From the NCBI RefSeq assembly GCF_002903145.1, contig NZ_PPDJ01000002.1, positions 62,001 through 126,000 on the forward strand: a stretch of DNA of 64,000 nt, read 5' to 3'. Below are positions 1 to 8,867 of the stretch, one piece after another (the stretch's first letter is position 1; each line of letters begins with the position of its first letter). This stretch comes from Halobacteriovorax sp. DA5 (GTDB lineage Bacteria > Bdellovibrionota > Bacteriovoracia > Bacteriovoracales > Bacteriovoracaceae). A program made the translations under genes and the position numbers. The notes under the pieces are model-generated. The model was not told the origin of the DNA, ran no database searches, and was given only the letters and a program-made list of their open reading frames with translations.

Positions 1-1
1 T

Positions 2-589
2 AAGCTTCTAATGGATGAGATGGGTGAGGACTACGTTAAGTATTGTAAGGCCATTAACTCTTGGATTTATTATTACCGCTTACTTGAAATGCCAGATAAC
101 TCTTGGTGGGATATTGAAAAGACTGCACCAATTGAAGATCGTGACCAGGTCATTTCAATGGCATTTAAAGAGGCCGTGAACTATCTAAAGCAAGAGCTTG
201 GAGATGATGTCAGCAAGTGGCGCTGGGGACTTATTCATCAGCTAACAATGCCTCACCCATTTGGAAAAAATGAGTTTCTTGCGAAAATATTCAATCAGGG
301 CCCATATGAGGCCAACGGATCTATCAATAGTATCAACCATATTCGTCGTGTCTCATGTGAAGCAGGACACACTCCAGTGACAGGACCAAGTACTCGTCGA
401 CTAATTGACTTTGCTAATGTCGATATTTCTTACGGGATCCTTCCATTAGGAAACTCTGGGCATATGCTTTCTCCTTATTATGATAATCAGAGAGAACGCT
501 TTATGAATGATGAGTATCGTACACAAATCTTTAGTTTTGATTTAATGAAGAAATCAGGCCCTAAAGTCTTAACTCTAAGGCCATTATAG
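2..589 (+). CDS. Penicillin acylase family protein, C-terminal part (cut by window edge)
   Basis: This is the 3' end of a longer gene. The frame is open from the first full codon with no stop, so the methionine at position 11 is internal. The last 90 or so residues match the C-terminus of the penicillin amidase (Ntn-hydrolase) family: a GPSTRRLIDFAN stretch, then a GNSGH turn, then a YYDNQ..RF..DEYR segment. In that family a precursor is autocleaved to expose an N-terminal Ser and hydrolyses amides such as acyl-homoserine lactones or beta-lactam side chains. The signal peptide, the spacer and the catalytic Ser all lie upstream of the window, so activity and substrate cannot be judged. It converges on the MscS-family gene, with 4 bases between the stops. 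Confidence 0.85.
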   Translation, partial: KLLMDEMGEDYVKYCKAINSWIYYYRLLEMPDNSWWDIEKTAPIEDRDQVISMAFKEAVNYLKQELGDDVSKWRWGLIHQLTMPHPFGKNEFLAKIFNQGPYEANGSINSINHIRRVSCEAGHTPVTGPSTRRLIDFANVDISYGILPLGNSGHMLSPYYDNQRERFMNDEYRTQIFSFDLMKKSGPKVLTLRPL

Positions 590-593
590 AAGT

Positions 594-2306
594 TTATTTA
601 AGTCTAAATTGTGAAGAGCGATTTGGTGCATTCCACCTATCGCTCACAAGCTCACTTGCAACCTGCTGAGAACGACTGAAGTCCACATTTTCTGGCGCAT
701 AAGTTACGCCTGGGTCTTGTTGAACGTGAAGAGTTTGCGTAGGGAAGGCAAAGTTAATACCATGCTTCTTGGCCGCTCTTAAAATATCTAATAAGAATTT
801 ATGCTTTTCATTTAATTCGTCATCCCAACTTGGAACTTCCCAAAACATATAGACAAGAATATTTAGAGAGCTTGCTCCCATCGAATTAAAATATACTTGG
901 AAGTTATCCTTTCTTGTCATTGGATGAGCAACGATAATCTGACGGATACTCTCGCAAAAGTTTTCAATCTTTTCTGGAGGAGTCGCGTAATCGATACCTA
1001 GAGTTGTATTAAAGCGACGATATCTTCTGCGTCCAAGGTTGTCGATATTGGCATTGATAAGGTTTCCGTTTGGAACTGATAGCAGGGAGTTGTGAAATGT
1101 TCTGATACGAGTTGAGCGCATACCAACTTCTTCAATAATACCTTCGATATCATTATTAATCTTTACCCAATCTCCAATTGTAAATGGGTTATCAAAGAGA
1201 ACTGTAAATGAACCAAATAGGTTAGAGATTGTATCCTTGGCAGCAAGAGCGAAGGCGATACCACCAATCCCCATACCAGCAAGAATTGATTTCATATCTA
1301 GCTCGAGTGCATCTCCAATGAAGATGATTCCAACTGCGTAAATAAAAAATCTGGCAGTCTTTCTGATAAGTGGAACGACAATATCATCAAATTTATTTTC
1401 TGTTTCACGTGCTTTGTCTTCTAGATAGAGACAAATAACAGTGAGAAGTTGATTTAGGATAAATACCACAGAGATTGCCATGACAATATCACAGGCCTTA
1501 ACAACAAGAACGAGTGCATCTGCAGGGAGATCAATCCATGTTGCTAGCGTTTGAAATACATAGGCAAAAGCAAGACTACCAAAAGGAGAGGTTAGTCTAT
1601 TTTGTTGTTTCTCTGTAAAAGTGATATTTCTTTTCTTTAAAATTGAAATTGTTTTTGCTGCAATATAGTAGCGAATGATTCGGTCAACGATAAAGCTTAA
1701 AAGAGTAATTACAAGAAGCAGAATCCAGTGAATATTTAAAAGTAGAAAGCGCTGATGAAATGTCCATGCTGGAAGGTATTCTTTTAATCGATCCTTAGGG
1801 GATTGGCTGTAAACGACATCCTTAGCAACTTTTTTACCTTTAAGAGAGAGGTCATAGAAGCGAAGGGAGTTCATCGTCTCCTTTGTAAATAGCCACACCA
1901 TCTTGTCGCCACGTTGTACTTGGCGAATTGATATCTCAACATTGTGATCTTTATTTTCTACTTGGACGACTTCTTTACGGTAGTACCAAACTCCATCATC
2001 TACCTTTCGTGGGATCTTCTTTACATCTATATATTCAATACGATCAAAAATAGTGATTAGAGTTCGTGAGAAATCTTTAAGCTTAAAATCTTTTACTGTC
2101 TCTGGAATATGGCGGCCATCGAGCGCAAGTATTGCTTGATCGAGTCCTCTTTCATTTCCAAGCTTGTAGGCCTTCATTGACTTTAAAAAATAATTCATCG
2201 TCGATCGTGGTGAGCTTAGATCAAGAGGTGGTAGTTTTTGGGCAAATACCTGTGCCTTTAAAATTAAAACTAGGATTAGAAAAATCTGAAGAAAAAATTT
2301 ATTCAT
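594..2306 (-). CDS. MscS-family small-conductance mechanosensitive channel with secreted N-terminal domain
   Basis: A protein of 570 residues. I chose the ATG at 2306, which begins a signal-peptide-like segment (MNKFFLQIFLILVLILKAQVFA); 19 further in-frame codons lie upstream without signal character. A periplasmic-type domain of about 180 residues follows, then several hydrophobic helices. The MscS core has the Gly/Ala-rich pore helix (ILAGMGIGGIAFALAAKDTI), the beta domain (FDNPFTIGDWVKI.....G.IEEVGMRSTRIRT) and the NANIDNLGRR..R region. The family opens under membrane tension and releases osmolytes in hypo-osmotic shock. At 570 residues it is larger than E. coli MscS (286) and belongs with the multi-helix MscS/MscK-like forms. 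It is divergent from the clpB-like gene across about 140 bases. Confidence 0.9.
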   Translation of the reverse strand: MNKFFLQIFLILVLILKAQVFAQKLPPLDLSSPRSTMNYFLKSMKAYKLGNERGLDQAILALDGRHIPETVKDFKLKDFSRTLITIFDRIEYIDVKKIPRKVDDGVWYYRKEVVQVENKDHNVEISIRQVQRGDKMVWLFTKETMNSLRFYDLSLKGKKVAKDVVYSQSPKDRLKEYLPAWTFHQRFLLLNIHWILLLVITLLSFIVDRIIRYYIAAKTISILKKRNITFTEKQQNRLTSPFGSLAFAYVFQTLATWIDLPADALVLVVKACDIVMAISVVFILNQLLTVICLYLEDKARETENKFDDIVVPLIRKTARFFIYAVGIIFIGDALELDMKSILAGMGIGGIAFALAAKDTISNLFGSFTVLFDNPFTIGDWVKINNDIEGIIEEVGMRSTRIRTFHNSLLSVPNGNLINANIDNLGRRRYRRFNTTLGIDYATPPEKIENFCESIRQIIVAHPMTRKDNFQVYFNSMGASSLNILVYMFWEVPSWDDELNEKHKFLLDILRAAKKHGINFAFPTQTLHVQQDPGVTYAPENVDFSRSQQVASELVSDRWNAPNRSSQFRLK

Positions 2307-2444
2307 AATAATCTCATTTATTTCGAAAAAAATATTTTGGTTACCTTGACAATTATAAAACACGTCCCATCTTTATAGTAGAAGGGGAAAAATACCTCAT
2401 AATTTTAGGTGTTTATACCCATAAAATTGCGTGGAGGAATTTTT

Positions 2445-4808
2445 ATGAATAAGTACGATTCAATCGTTGCAGGCAGTCTCGATATTGCCCAATCTCTTCT
2501 TATGGAAAAGAAGAATACTCAACTATCTGAGTGGCACCTTGCTTACGGGCTGGTGAAAAATCCTTCTTCTTTTTCATCAAGAGCACTAAAGAATAAATTA
2601 AAAGATATTAAGGCCGAAGTTGAGCGCTTACCTCAAGCTTCTCAAGAAGTTTCACTTGATAATGTTAGACCAACTGCTGGCCTAAGTAAGTGGCTAACAT
2701 TGGCATCTTCCAATGCTATTCAATCAAGCCGTCAGGAAGTAACAGAAACTGATCTTCTAAAGCATATTGTGACAACCCTCTCCAGTCTCAATATCGATCC
2801 GAATGTCTTTAACTCTGCTATGAATGAAGACGAAGAAGAGGTTCCTGCCTTCCTGACGAACCTGAATGAAATGGCCCAAGAAGGCAAGCTTGATCCTGTC
2901 ATCGGTCGCTCTAAAGAGATTCGTGCCGTGATGGAAATCCTAGGACGTCGTGGAAAGAATAACCCTGTTTTAGTTGGGCCGGCCGGTGTTGGTAAAACAG
3001 CTATCGTTGAAGGCCTTGCTGAAATGATTGTTAAAGGGACTGTCGCCGATGTACTAGAAGGTAAAACTGTCTATGCCCTTGATATGGGGGCCTTGATGGC
3101 CGGAACAAAATTTCGTGGTGAATTTGAAGAACGTCTACAAAAGCTTTTAAAGTATATTAAGCAAAATGCGGCCACTTCAATCCTATTTATCGATGAGATA
3201 CACCAATTAGTTGGTGCTGGTAAGACAGATGGTGCGATGGATGCGGCCAATCTTTTAAAGCCAGCTCTAGCAAGAGGTGAGCTAAATTGTATTGGTGCAA
3301 CGACTGATGAAGAATATCAAAAGTATATTCTAGGTGATAGTGCACTTGAGAGGCGCTTTCGTGCGGTACCTGTAAATGAGCCTTCAAAAGAAGATGCAAT
3401 TGAAATATTAATGGGTATCCGTGAGAAGCTAGAAATCCACCATGGAATTAAGATCTCTGATGATGCAATTTATAACTCTGTCATTTTATCTGATCAGTAT
3501 ATTACGGATAAGAACCTTCCTGATAAGGCAATTGACTTAGTTGATGAAGCAGCAAGTGCTCTTAAACTTTCTGCCGAAGCTATGCCTGCTAAGCTGGTTG
3601 AATTAGAAGCGGATATTCGTTCTAAGAAAGTTAATATGCAGATTGATAAGGATAATGAAAAGCTTGCTAAGGAAGTCGAAGAGTTAGAAAAAACTTTCAA
3701 TGCACAAAAAAGTACATGGGAAGAAGAAGTTCTTTCTCTTAAAAGAGTCTCCGAGTTAAAGAATCAGCGCGATCGCTTAAATTTTGAGCTTGAGGCAGCT
3801 GAAAGAAATCAGGACTATGAAAAGGCATCAATGATTAAATATTCTCAACTTCCTGAAGTTGAAAAAGAACTAGAAGCTTGCCATCATGATTGGGTTCTAG
3901 CGACAAAGGATATTGCACTTGTGATCTCAAGACAAAAAGGGATTCCTGTTGAGAAAATCCTTAAATCTAAACAAGCGCAAATTTTACAGCTTGAAGGATT
4001 CTTAAAGTCTCGTGTTTACGGACAAGAGGAAGCCTTGACTGAAATAGCTGATACCATTGTGTCGGCCCACGCTGGTCTTACTGACCCTTCTCGACCACTA
4101 GGTTCATTCCTCCTAAAAGGTCCTAGTGGTGTGGGAAAGACGGAAACAGCAAAGGCCCTTTGTGAGTTCTTGTTTGATACACAAGATAACTTAATTCGCT
4201 TTGACCTCTCAGAGTTCAGTGAAAAACACTCTGTGAGTAAGCTCATTGGAGCGGCCCCTGGTTATATTGGTTATGAAGAGGGTGGTGTTCTAACTGAAGC
4301 AGTAAGACGTCACCCTTATTCAGTGATCCTATTTGATGAAATTGAAAAGGCCCATCATGATTTTGGCGATATCTTGTTACAGATTCTCGACGATGGAAGG
4401 CTTACAGATAACAAAGGTCGTACGATTGATTTTAAAAATACGATTATTCTTGTCACTACAAATGCGAAAGAAGTGGAAACGGCATTTAAACCAGAGGTGT
4501 TAGGACGTCTTGATGCTATTCTGACATACAATGCTCTTGATCGCTCAATTATGAACTCGCTAATTGATAAGCAAGTACGCTTACTTAACTCGAGACTTCT
4601 TGGACGTAAACTTAAAGTCGATCTATCTGAAAATGTACGTGCGAAACTTAATGAGCAAGGGTATAGCGAAGCCTATGGAGCAAGACCTCTGGCATCAATC
4701 TTTAACAGACTCGTTACTAGGCCTTTATCAAAAGAGATAATGGCACATGACCTAGAAGAAAAAGACTTAAAGATTGATTATAAAGATTCTCAGTTTACAA
4801 TTAATTAA
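2445..4808 (+). CDS. ClpB/ClpA-like AAA+ chaperone with shortened middle domain
   Basis: A 787-residue Hsp100 ATPase. The ATG at 2445 follows a strong GGAGG Shine-Dalgarno, so I preferred it to an in-frame start 12 codons earlier. Order: Clp N-domain (about 1-125), AAA1 with Walker A GPAGVGKT (178-185), Walker B ILFIDEIH (246-253) and pore loop [12 protein letters not shown]; a coiled-coil middle region (about 388-480); AAA2 with Walker A GPSGVGKT (559-566), Walker [10 protein letters not shown] (628-636) and pore loop GYIGYEEGG; then the D2 small domain (YGARPL). The middle domain is clearly shorter than in canonical ClpB. The segment between sensor 1 (LVTTNA) and the arginine-finger region (PEVLGRLD) is also short, leaving no room for a ClpP-binding loop. 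It is likely a protein-remodelling chaperone that does not feed ClpP. Confidence 0.88.
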   Translation: MNKYDSIVAGSLDIAQSLLMEKKNTQLSEWHLAYGLVKNPSSFSSRALKNKLKDIKAEVERLPQASQEVSLDNVRPTAGLSKWLTLASSNAIQSSRQEVTETDLLKHIVTTLSSLNIDPNVFNSAMNEDEEEVPAFLTNLNEMAQEGKLDPVIGRSKEIRAVMEILGRRGKNNPVLVGPAGVGKTAIVEGLAEMIVKGTVADVLEGKTVYALDMGALMAGTKFRGEFEERLQKLLKYIKQNAATSILFIDEIHQLVGAGKTDGAMDAANLLKPALARGELNCIGATTDEEYQKYILGDSALERRFRAVPVNEPSKEDAIEILMGIREKLEIHHGIKISDDAIYNSVILSDQYITDKNLPDKAIDLVDEAASALKLSAEAMPAKLVELEADIRSKKVNMQIDKDNEKLAKEVEELEKTFNAQKSTWEEEVLSLKRVSELKNQRDRLNFELEAAERNQDYEKASMIKYSQLPEVEKELEACHHDWVLATKDIALVISRQKGIPVEKILKSKQAQILQLEGFLKSRVYGQEEALTEIADTIVSAHAGLTDPSRPLGSFLLKGPSGVGKTETAKALCEFLFDTQDNLIRFDLSEFSEKHSVSKLIGAAPGYIGYEEGGVLTEAVRRHPYSVILFDEIEKAHHDFGDILLQILDDGRLTDNKGRTIDFKNTIILVTTNAKEVETAFKPEVLGRLDAILTYNALDRSIMNSLIDKQVRLLNSRLLGRKLKVDLSENVRAKLNEQGYSEAYGARPLASIFNRLVTRPLSKEIMAHDLEEKDLKIDYKDSQFTIN

Positions 4809-4812
4809 AAAC

Positions 4813-5844
4813 TTAGGGACTACTTTTGAAAGGAAGTAGTCCCTTTAAATCCTCATGATATTTTTTCACACTCAAGTTTTGATTATGTACATGATTGGCA
4901 ATTGCTTCATGTAATTGTGCATTTTTTAAATGGTGCCATGACTCAATCTCCACTGGCCTAAAGCCACGATAGAGCTTTTGTTCTCCTTGAGCACCAGCTT
5001 CAAAGATCGCTAGGTTATTTTCAATCGTATACTCCATTGCTTTGTAGTAACACATTTCAAAGTGGAGAAATTCGAAATTGTGTTGGTGTAGTGGGTGAAT
5101 TCCCCAGTAGCGTCCGTAGAGTTTTGTTTCAGATTCAAAAAAGAGTGCCATTGCAATAATTGAGTCTTCTTTATAGGCCAGGTGAAAAAAACAATTATCT
5201 AGTGTGTTTAAACCTAAGAAGAAGGCAAGTGTAAGATAGGCGTAGGCCGATTTCTTATCAATTGTTGTTAGATATAAACCATAGATTTGCTTAAGCTCAT
5301 CTGATGAAAGCTCTTTAGCGAAAACTTTTTTTATCTCAATATCGTAAGAGTGACAGGCCTTGCGCTCTTTCTTAATACTCTTTCTTTTATTCTTTTTAAG
5401 TTTAGAAAGATAGTCGTCAAACGATTCGAATTCGTTAATAAAATGATACTGTGTTGTGATTTGCTTAAAGAAGCCAAGCTCCTTAAGTTCAAGATAGCTC
5501 TCATCTGTAAAGTAGTAGTGCTCACTTGATAGCTCGAGTCCTTGATACATATCAAAAGACTTCGTTAGAAGTTTACTATCAAATTCTTGAGTGAATTTAC
5601 TATTATTTACTGGTGTAAAAGGGATGGCATGAATTAGTTTTGGGTAGTATTCAATTCCCATACGGTGATAAAGATCTGCCCAGGCCCAATCAAAGATATA
5701 TTCACCATAGCTGTGAGATTTTATATAGGAGATGAGTTGATTATTTTCTCCCTCAATGTGGACAGGCTCCCAGCCTCTTTGAGGGCATGCACTCCCACTA
5801 TCTTCAATTAATTTTAGAAAGTGGGAGTTGGCAAATGTATGCAT
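4813..5844 (-). CDS. FemAB-like / GNAT acyltransferase family protein (COG3146 type)
   Basis: A protein of 343 residues typical of the COG3146 (DUF482) family, described as peptidoglycan biosynthesis/recognition or GNAT-fold proteins. Family landmarks are visible: an N-terminal SHFLKLIEDSGSACPQRGW segment, the HSYGEYIFDWAWADLYHR block, YYPKLIHAIPFTPV, the basic KLKKNKRKSIKKERK helix and the late LYGRYWG segment. The fold resembles aminoacyl transferases that act on amino-acid or peptide acceptors; the true substrate is unknown. Its start is 1 base from the stop of no other gene but lies just upstream of the DsbA-like gene's 3' end (2 bases apart, same strand), so it is probably the last gene of a dsbB-dsbA-acyltransferase operon. 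Its last codons overlap a terminator hairpin. Confidence 0.75.
   Translation of the reverse strand: MHTFANSHFLKLIEDSGSACPQRGWEPVHIEGENNQLISYIKSHSYGEYIFDWAWADLYHRMGIEYYPKLIHAIPFTPVNNSKFTQEFDSKLLTKSFDMYQGLELSSEHYYFTDESYLELKELGFFKQITTQYHFINEFESFDDYLSKLKKNKRKSIKKERKACHSYDIEIKKVFAKELSSDELKQIYGLYLTTIDKKSAYAYLTLAFFLGLNTLDNCFFHLAYKEDSIIAMALFFESETKLYGRYWGIHPLHQHNFEFLHFEMCYYKAMEYTIENNLAIFEAGAQGEQKLYRGFRPVEIESWHHLKNAQLHEAIANHVHNQNLSVKKYHEDLKGLLPFKSSP
4815..4850. terminator. Bidirectional intrinsic terminator
   Basis: A perfect 11-bp stem (4815-4825 with 4834-4844) and 8-base loop. It is followed by TTTAAAT on the + strand and by a T-rich run (AAGTTTTTAATT) on the - strand. It ends the clpB-like gene. 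It also lies inside the last ten codons of the convergent acyltransferase gene. Confidence 0.75.
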
Positions 5845-5845
5845 G

Positions 5846-6490
5846 TTATTTATTTAATTCTTCTCGGATCTGTAATTCAAGTTGTTGGTAGCTAAAGCGC
5901 TCTAGTGGCTTGCCGTTGATAAAAAATGTTGGTGTACCACGAACTCCAAGGGCCTTACCGTCTTCAGCATCTTGTCTAATCCATTCCATAAACTTTGGAT
6001 CATGCATATCACTCTTAATTTTGTCGATATCTAAATCAAGAGTTGTAAGGTAGTTCCAAATAAGATCTGGTCTCGGGTTATGATGATTTCCCCATGCTGG
6101 CTGACTTTTAAATAATAGATCAAGTGTTTCCCAATACTTTCCTTGTTTTCTTGCGGCCTCTAAAATTGAGATTGCATATGCAGAGTTCTTATGAAATGCA
6201 GCGTAGCGAACGACTAGTTTTACCTTACCTTCATATTTATTCATGATTTCTTTTACATATGGAGAAAACGCGCGACATGATTCACATTCCGGATCTAGAA
6301 ATTCTACGAGAACAACCTTTGCATTATCTGGTCCCATTGATGGAGAGTAATCACGTACAAATAGCTTGTGGTTTTCATTGGCCATAAAGCCTAGTTTGGC
6401 CGCCTGCTGTTTCTTGTAAAATGTTGCACTAATAGCAAATACTGCAATAACTGTAATAATCGCAGCTATGATCTTATGACTTTTTTGCAT
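5846..6490 (-). CDS. DsbA-like periplasmic thiol oxidoreductase
   Basis: A protein of 214 residues. An N-terminal hydrophobic anchor or signal (residues 7-25) is followed by a thioredoxin-fold domain whose redox motif is C-E-S-C within DPECESCRAFSPY. It also has the cis-proline loop GVRGTPTFFINGKPL. The layout is that of the DsbA/BdbD-type thioredoxin_4 family, which oxidises or isomerises cysteines of exported proteins. The gene overlaps the 3' end of the DsbB-like gene by 17 bases, so the two are co-transcribed and very probably partners: DsbB re-oxidises the DsbA-like protein with quinone. It could instead be an anchored reductase, but the DsbB neighbour argues for oxidation. Confidence 0.88.
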   Translation of the reverse strand: MQKSHKIIAAIITVIAVFAISATFYKKQQAAKLGFMANENHKLFVRDYSPSMGPDNAKVVLVEFLDPECESCRAFSPYVKEIMNKYEGKVKLVVRYAAFHKNSAYAISILEAARKQGKYWETLDLLFKSQPAWGNHHNPRPDLIWNYLTTLDLDIDKIKSDMHDPKFMEWIRQDAEDGKALGVRGTPTFFINGKPLERFSYQQLELQIREELNK

Positions 6491-6914
6491 TTAAAAATTC
6501 CTTGTTGTTATAAATTTCTAATAAGAATAGTGATAATAAAATTGTAAAAGCAAAGAATGCCAGCATTGGGATTGAGATGAAACCAAACCAATTAATCCAT
6601 TTTTCTGAACACGGCACACCACTAACACATGGGCTAGCGCTTTCAGGAATGACTTTAAGCTGGACAAGATTGTGATAAATCGAAATGAGCCAGCCTGCAA
6701 AAATGAATGGTGCACTATAAAGTATGCTGCGCTTATCATCTTGATAGAAGCCAATTAATAATATGGCCGCAAGAGGATACATTGCAATTCTTTGCCACCA
6801 ACAAAGTGCACATGGAACAAATTCCATGATCACACTAAAAAATAGCGAGCCAGCTGTTGCAAGTACTGCAACAATCCACATAATGAAGAGAGTGTTTTCT
6901 TTGATTAATTTCAT
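6474..6914 (-). CDS. DsbB/BdbC-family disulfide bond formation protein
   Basis: About 146 residues with four predicted membrane helices. The two expected cysteine pairs are visible: C-A-L-C at the end of helix 1 (EFVPCALCWWQRI), as in DsbB and BdbC, and a second periplasmic pair in PCVSGVPCS. It also has the W-Q-R-I segment at the quinone site. In this family electrons pass from DsbA to the quinone pool. I took the ATG at 6914 because the family starts shortly before the first helix; an ATG four codons upstream (6926) is possible and neither has a clear Shine-Dalgarno. First gene of the dsbB-dsbA-acyltransferase run. Confidence 0.88.
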   Translation of the reverse strand: MKLIKENTLFIMWIVAVLATAGSLFFSVIMEFVPCALCWWQRIAMYPLAAILLIGFYQDDKRSILYSAPFIFAGWLISIYHNLVQLKVIPESASPCVSGVPCSEKWINWFGFISIPMLAFFAFTILLSLFLLEIYNNKEFLNAKKS

Positions 6915-6937
6915 GACAATAATCATAACGAAACTTT

Positions 6938-6969
6938 AAACAGATGACCAAGTAATTCGTCATCTGCTT
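6938..6969 (-). terminator. Terminator-like hairpin after the parB-like gene
   Basis: CAGATGAC (6941-6948) pairs with GTCATCTG (6959-6966) across a 10-base loop. The stem can be extended by three more pairs including one G-U. On the - strand it is followed by TTTAAAGTTT, a weak T tract. It separates the ParB-like gene from dsbB. Confidence 0.5.
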
Positions 6970-7008
6970 AAAGCGTTATATTGTCAATTTTTTGTAAAGT
7001 GGTTTTTA

Positions 7009-7998
7009 TTAAAGAGAATATTCAGGATTGAACTCTTGTTGTCCTTCTTCAAGCACAACTGTAGGCTCCGCCACGATATCTTCATCTTGTACTTCTACAG
7101 AAGATGTATGATTTGATGTCGTTCCCATGTTAAAAAAGCGCTCAAGATTTTCTTGCATCTTTCTAAGCTCTTTCATAATTGAGTCTGCTTCTTTACCTTC
7201 ATAAGTTAATTCTTCTAAAAGAATTCGAGTAAGGTTCTTATTCATTCTCTTTGATAGGTTTCTTAGGTGTGCGTATTCAGCTGGTAATGGCTCCATTGTC
7301 TCCATTTCCTGTTCTGCTTCTTGAACTCCACCTCGTTTAGCAGCTGCAACGATTTGCTTTACTTCTTTTACTGTCTTATCTGCAATCATTGGAAGAACGC
7401 TATCTTGCACTTCCTTGTCTAATTTGATGATTTCATTTGTTACACTTGCATTGATGTGACCAAGCTGGCGTGCTTTCTTAACATGTTCTGAAGCAAGAGC
7501 ATCTCTTTTGATTGCTCCTTTAATAACACTCTTTGAAAGACCAGTCTTTTGTGCAGTAATGGCAGCAAATGAATCTTGATCTTGCTCTTCTTTAGCTTTT
7601 TCCAGCTTCTTCTCTTCTGTTGTTGTTGCGATTACATCAACTTCAATCTTAGTCGCTGTCGGATTAAGCTCTTCAAAGATTTCGCGCCCACGATTAAGGC
7701 ACTTTTCAAATTCAAGTTTATCAAGTGGTCTTCTCACTAAGTTTTCATCAATTGAAATAAGTTCTTGCTCAAGGCTTTGTCTATCAACTACGTGAACAGG
7801 AATCTCTTCAATACCGAGTTCTTTGAGTGCTTGATATCTTCTAGCACCTGCTAGTAATTCATTATCTTTATTAATTGTTAGAGGATTAATTAGACCAATA
7901 TTTTCGATACTGATTTTTAATGTATCAACATCAGTATTTGTTCTTAGGTATTCACTATTAAGTTTAATATCATTGATATTAACAGTTGTTGTTTGCAT
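7009..7998 (-). CDS. ParB/Spo0J-like DNA-binding protein (solitary, no parA neighbour)
   Basis: A protein of 329 residues with an N-terminal ParB/sulfiredoxin-fold domain (about 1-90). It shows the ParB boxes GARRYQALKELG (family GERRxxA) and ENLVRRPLDKLE (family ENIQR), which form the CTP-binding pocket in ParB proteins. A helix-turn-helix follows in AITAQKTGLSKSVIKGAIKR. The TAQKTG.SK.. type of HTH is more typical of ParB-like proteins of plasmids and phages than of chromosomal Spo0J. A charged insert of about 30 residues precedes it, and the C-terminal third is acidic and coiled-coil-like. There is no parA beside it, so a role in replicon partition is doubtful; a locus-specific DNA-binding regulator is equally possible. 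Confidence 0.8.
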   Translation of the reverse strand: MQTTTVNINDIKLNSEYLRTNTDVDTLKISIENIGLINPLTINKDNELLAGARRYQALKELGIEEIPVHVVDRQSLEQELISIDENLVRRPLDKLEFEKCLNRGREIFEELNPTATKIEVDVIATTTEEKKLEKAKEEQDQDSFAAITAQKTGLSKSVIKGAIKRDALASEHVKKARQLGHINASVTNEIIKLDKEVQDSVLPMIADKTVKEVKQIVAAAKRGGVQEAEQEMETMEPLPAEYAHLRNLSKRMNKNLTRILLEELTYEGKEADSIMKELRKMQENLERFFNMGTTSNHTSSVEVQDEDIVAEPTVVLEEGQQEFNPEYSL

Positions 7999-8087
7999 GG
8001 AGTCCTCTTAATTTTCAAAAATTTGTGTGTTGTGTGGGCCCTAGTTTAATAGGGAAATGTATATCTGACTAGAGGTGTAAGGTATTT

Positions 8088-8867
8088 TTAGTAACCACGC
8101 CCTGTGTTGACGCGCTCAATTATTCTCAGTGTAAGTGTGTGAGGTATAGTAGTTAATAGGGTTTTGAAGATTTTGTTTAGAAAACCTGGGACAATATAAA
8201 ATTTATTTTTGCTAAGTGCGCCTATCGTCTCATTCACCACTTGCTCTGATGAAATACCACTGAAGTGCTGCTTTTCGGCCTTGCCTTGGTTAATTCGAAA
8301 TTGAGTGTAAACAAGTCCAGGGCAAACTGAAATAACTTGTTTGTTTGTCCCGCTAAGATCTCTTCCTAGGGCCAAGCTAAATGAATGAATCATGCTCTTT
8401 GAGGCCGCATAGACACTCTGTCTTGGAACAGGGAAGAAGGCATAGAGTGAAGCGATATTGATTATTTTAAGTTCTTCTTTTTGCTGTAAAAAGTGATGGC
8501 TTAAGCGCATTGGTACTTCGACATGTACTCTTTGCATGCTTACTTGTTTTTCAATATCTGTTTCAGGATATTTTCCAGCTACTCCAAAGCCTGCATTATT
8601 AACAAGGTATGACAAAGGTTCTTTGATCTTAGAGATTACGTATTCACAAGCTTCACTTTCGCACAGATCCTTAATAATGATCTCACAATTTACTTGGTAT
8701 TTCTCTCGGTACTCTTTTGCATTTTGATCGAGAAGAGTAAGGTTTCGGCCATGAAGATAGAGGTCGTATCCAAGAGAGGCAAAATAGTCAGCAAAGGCCT
8801 TACCCATACCTGTTGTTGCGCCCGTGATAAGTACTGTCTTTTTATCTCTATGATTGCTTACGTTCAT
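8088..8867 (-). CDS. Short-chain dehydrogenase/reductase (SDR)
   Basis: A classical SDR of about 259 residues. It has the cofactor motif TGATTGMGKA near the N-terminus, a SLGYDLYLHGRN strand typical of NADP(H) users, NNAGFG, a catalytic Ser in NIASLYAF and the YAASK catalytic motif. The C-terminus carries a short hydrophobic segment (LNKIFKTLLTTIPHTL), as in membrane-associated SDRs acting on lipids or steroids. The substrate cannot be read from sequence. I chose the ATG at 8867; an in-frame TTG lies five codons upstream. The start overlaps the end of the methyltransferase gene by 20 bases, so the two are translationally linked. Confidence 0.88.
   Translation of the reverse strand: MNVSNHRDKKTVLITGATTGMGKAFADYFASLGYDLYLHGRNLTLLDQNAKEYREKYQVNCEIIIKDLCESEACEYVISKIKEPLSYLVNNAGFGVAGKYPETDIEKQVSMQRVHVEVPMRLSHHFLQQKEELKIINIASLYAFFPVPRQSVYAASKSMIHSFSLALGRDLSGTNKQVISVCPGLVYTQFRINQGKAEKQHFSGISSEQVVNETIGALSKNKFYIVPGFLNKIFKTLLTTIPHTLTLRIIERVNTGRGY

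Noticed and set aside
3187..4246. Three short frames on the - strand within the clpB-like gene
   Set aside because: No Shine-Dalgarno or domain, and the + strand carries an unbroken Hsp100 protein.
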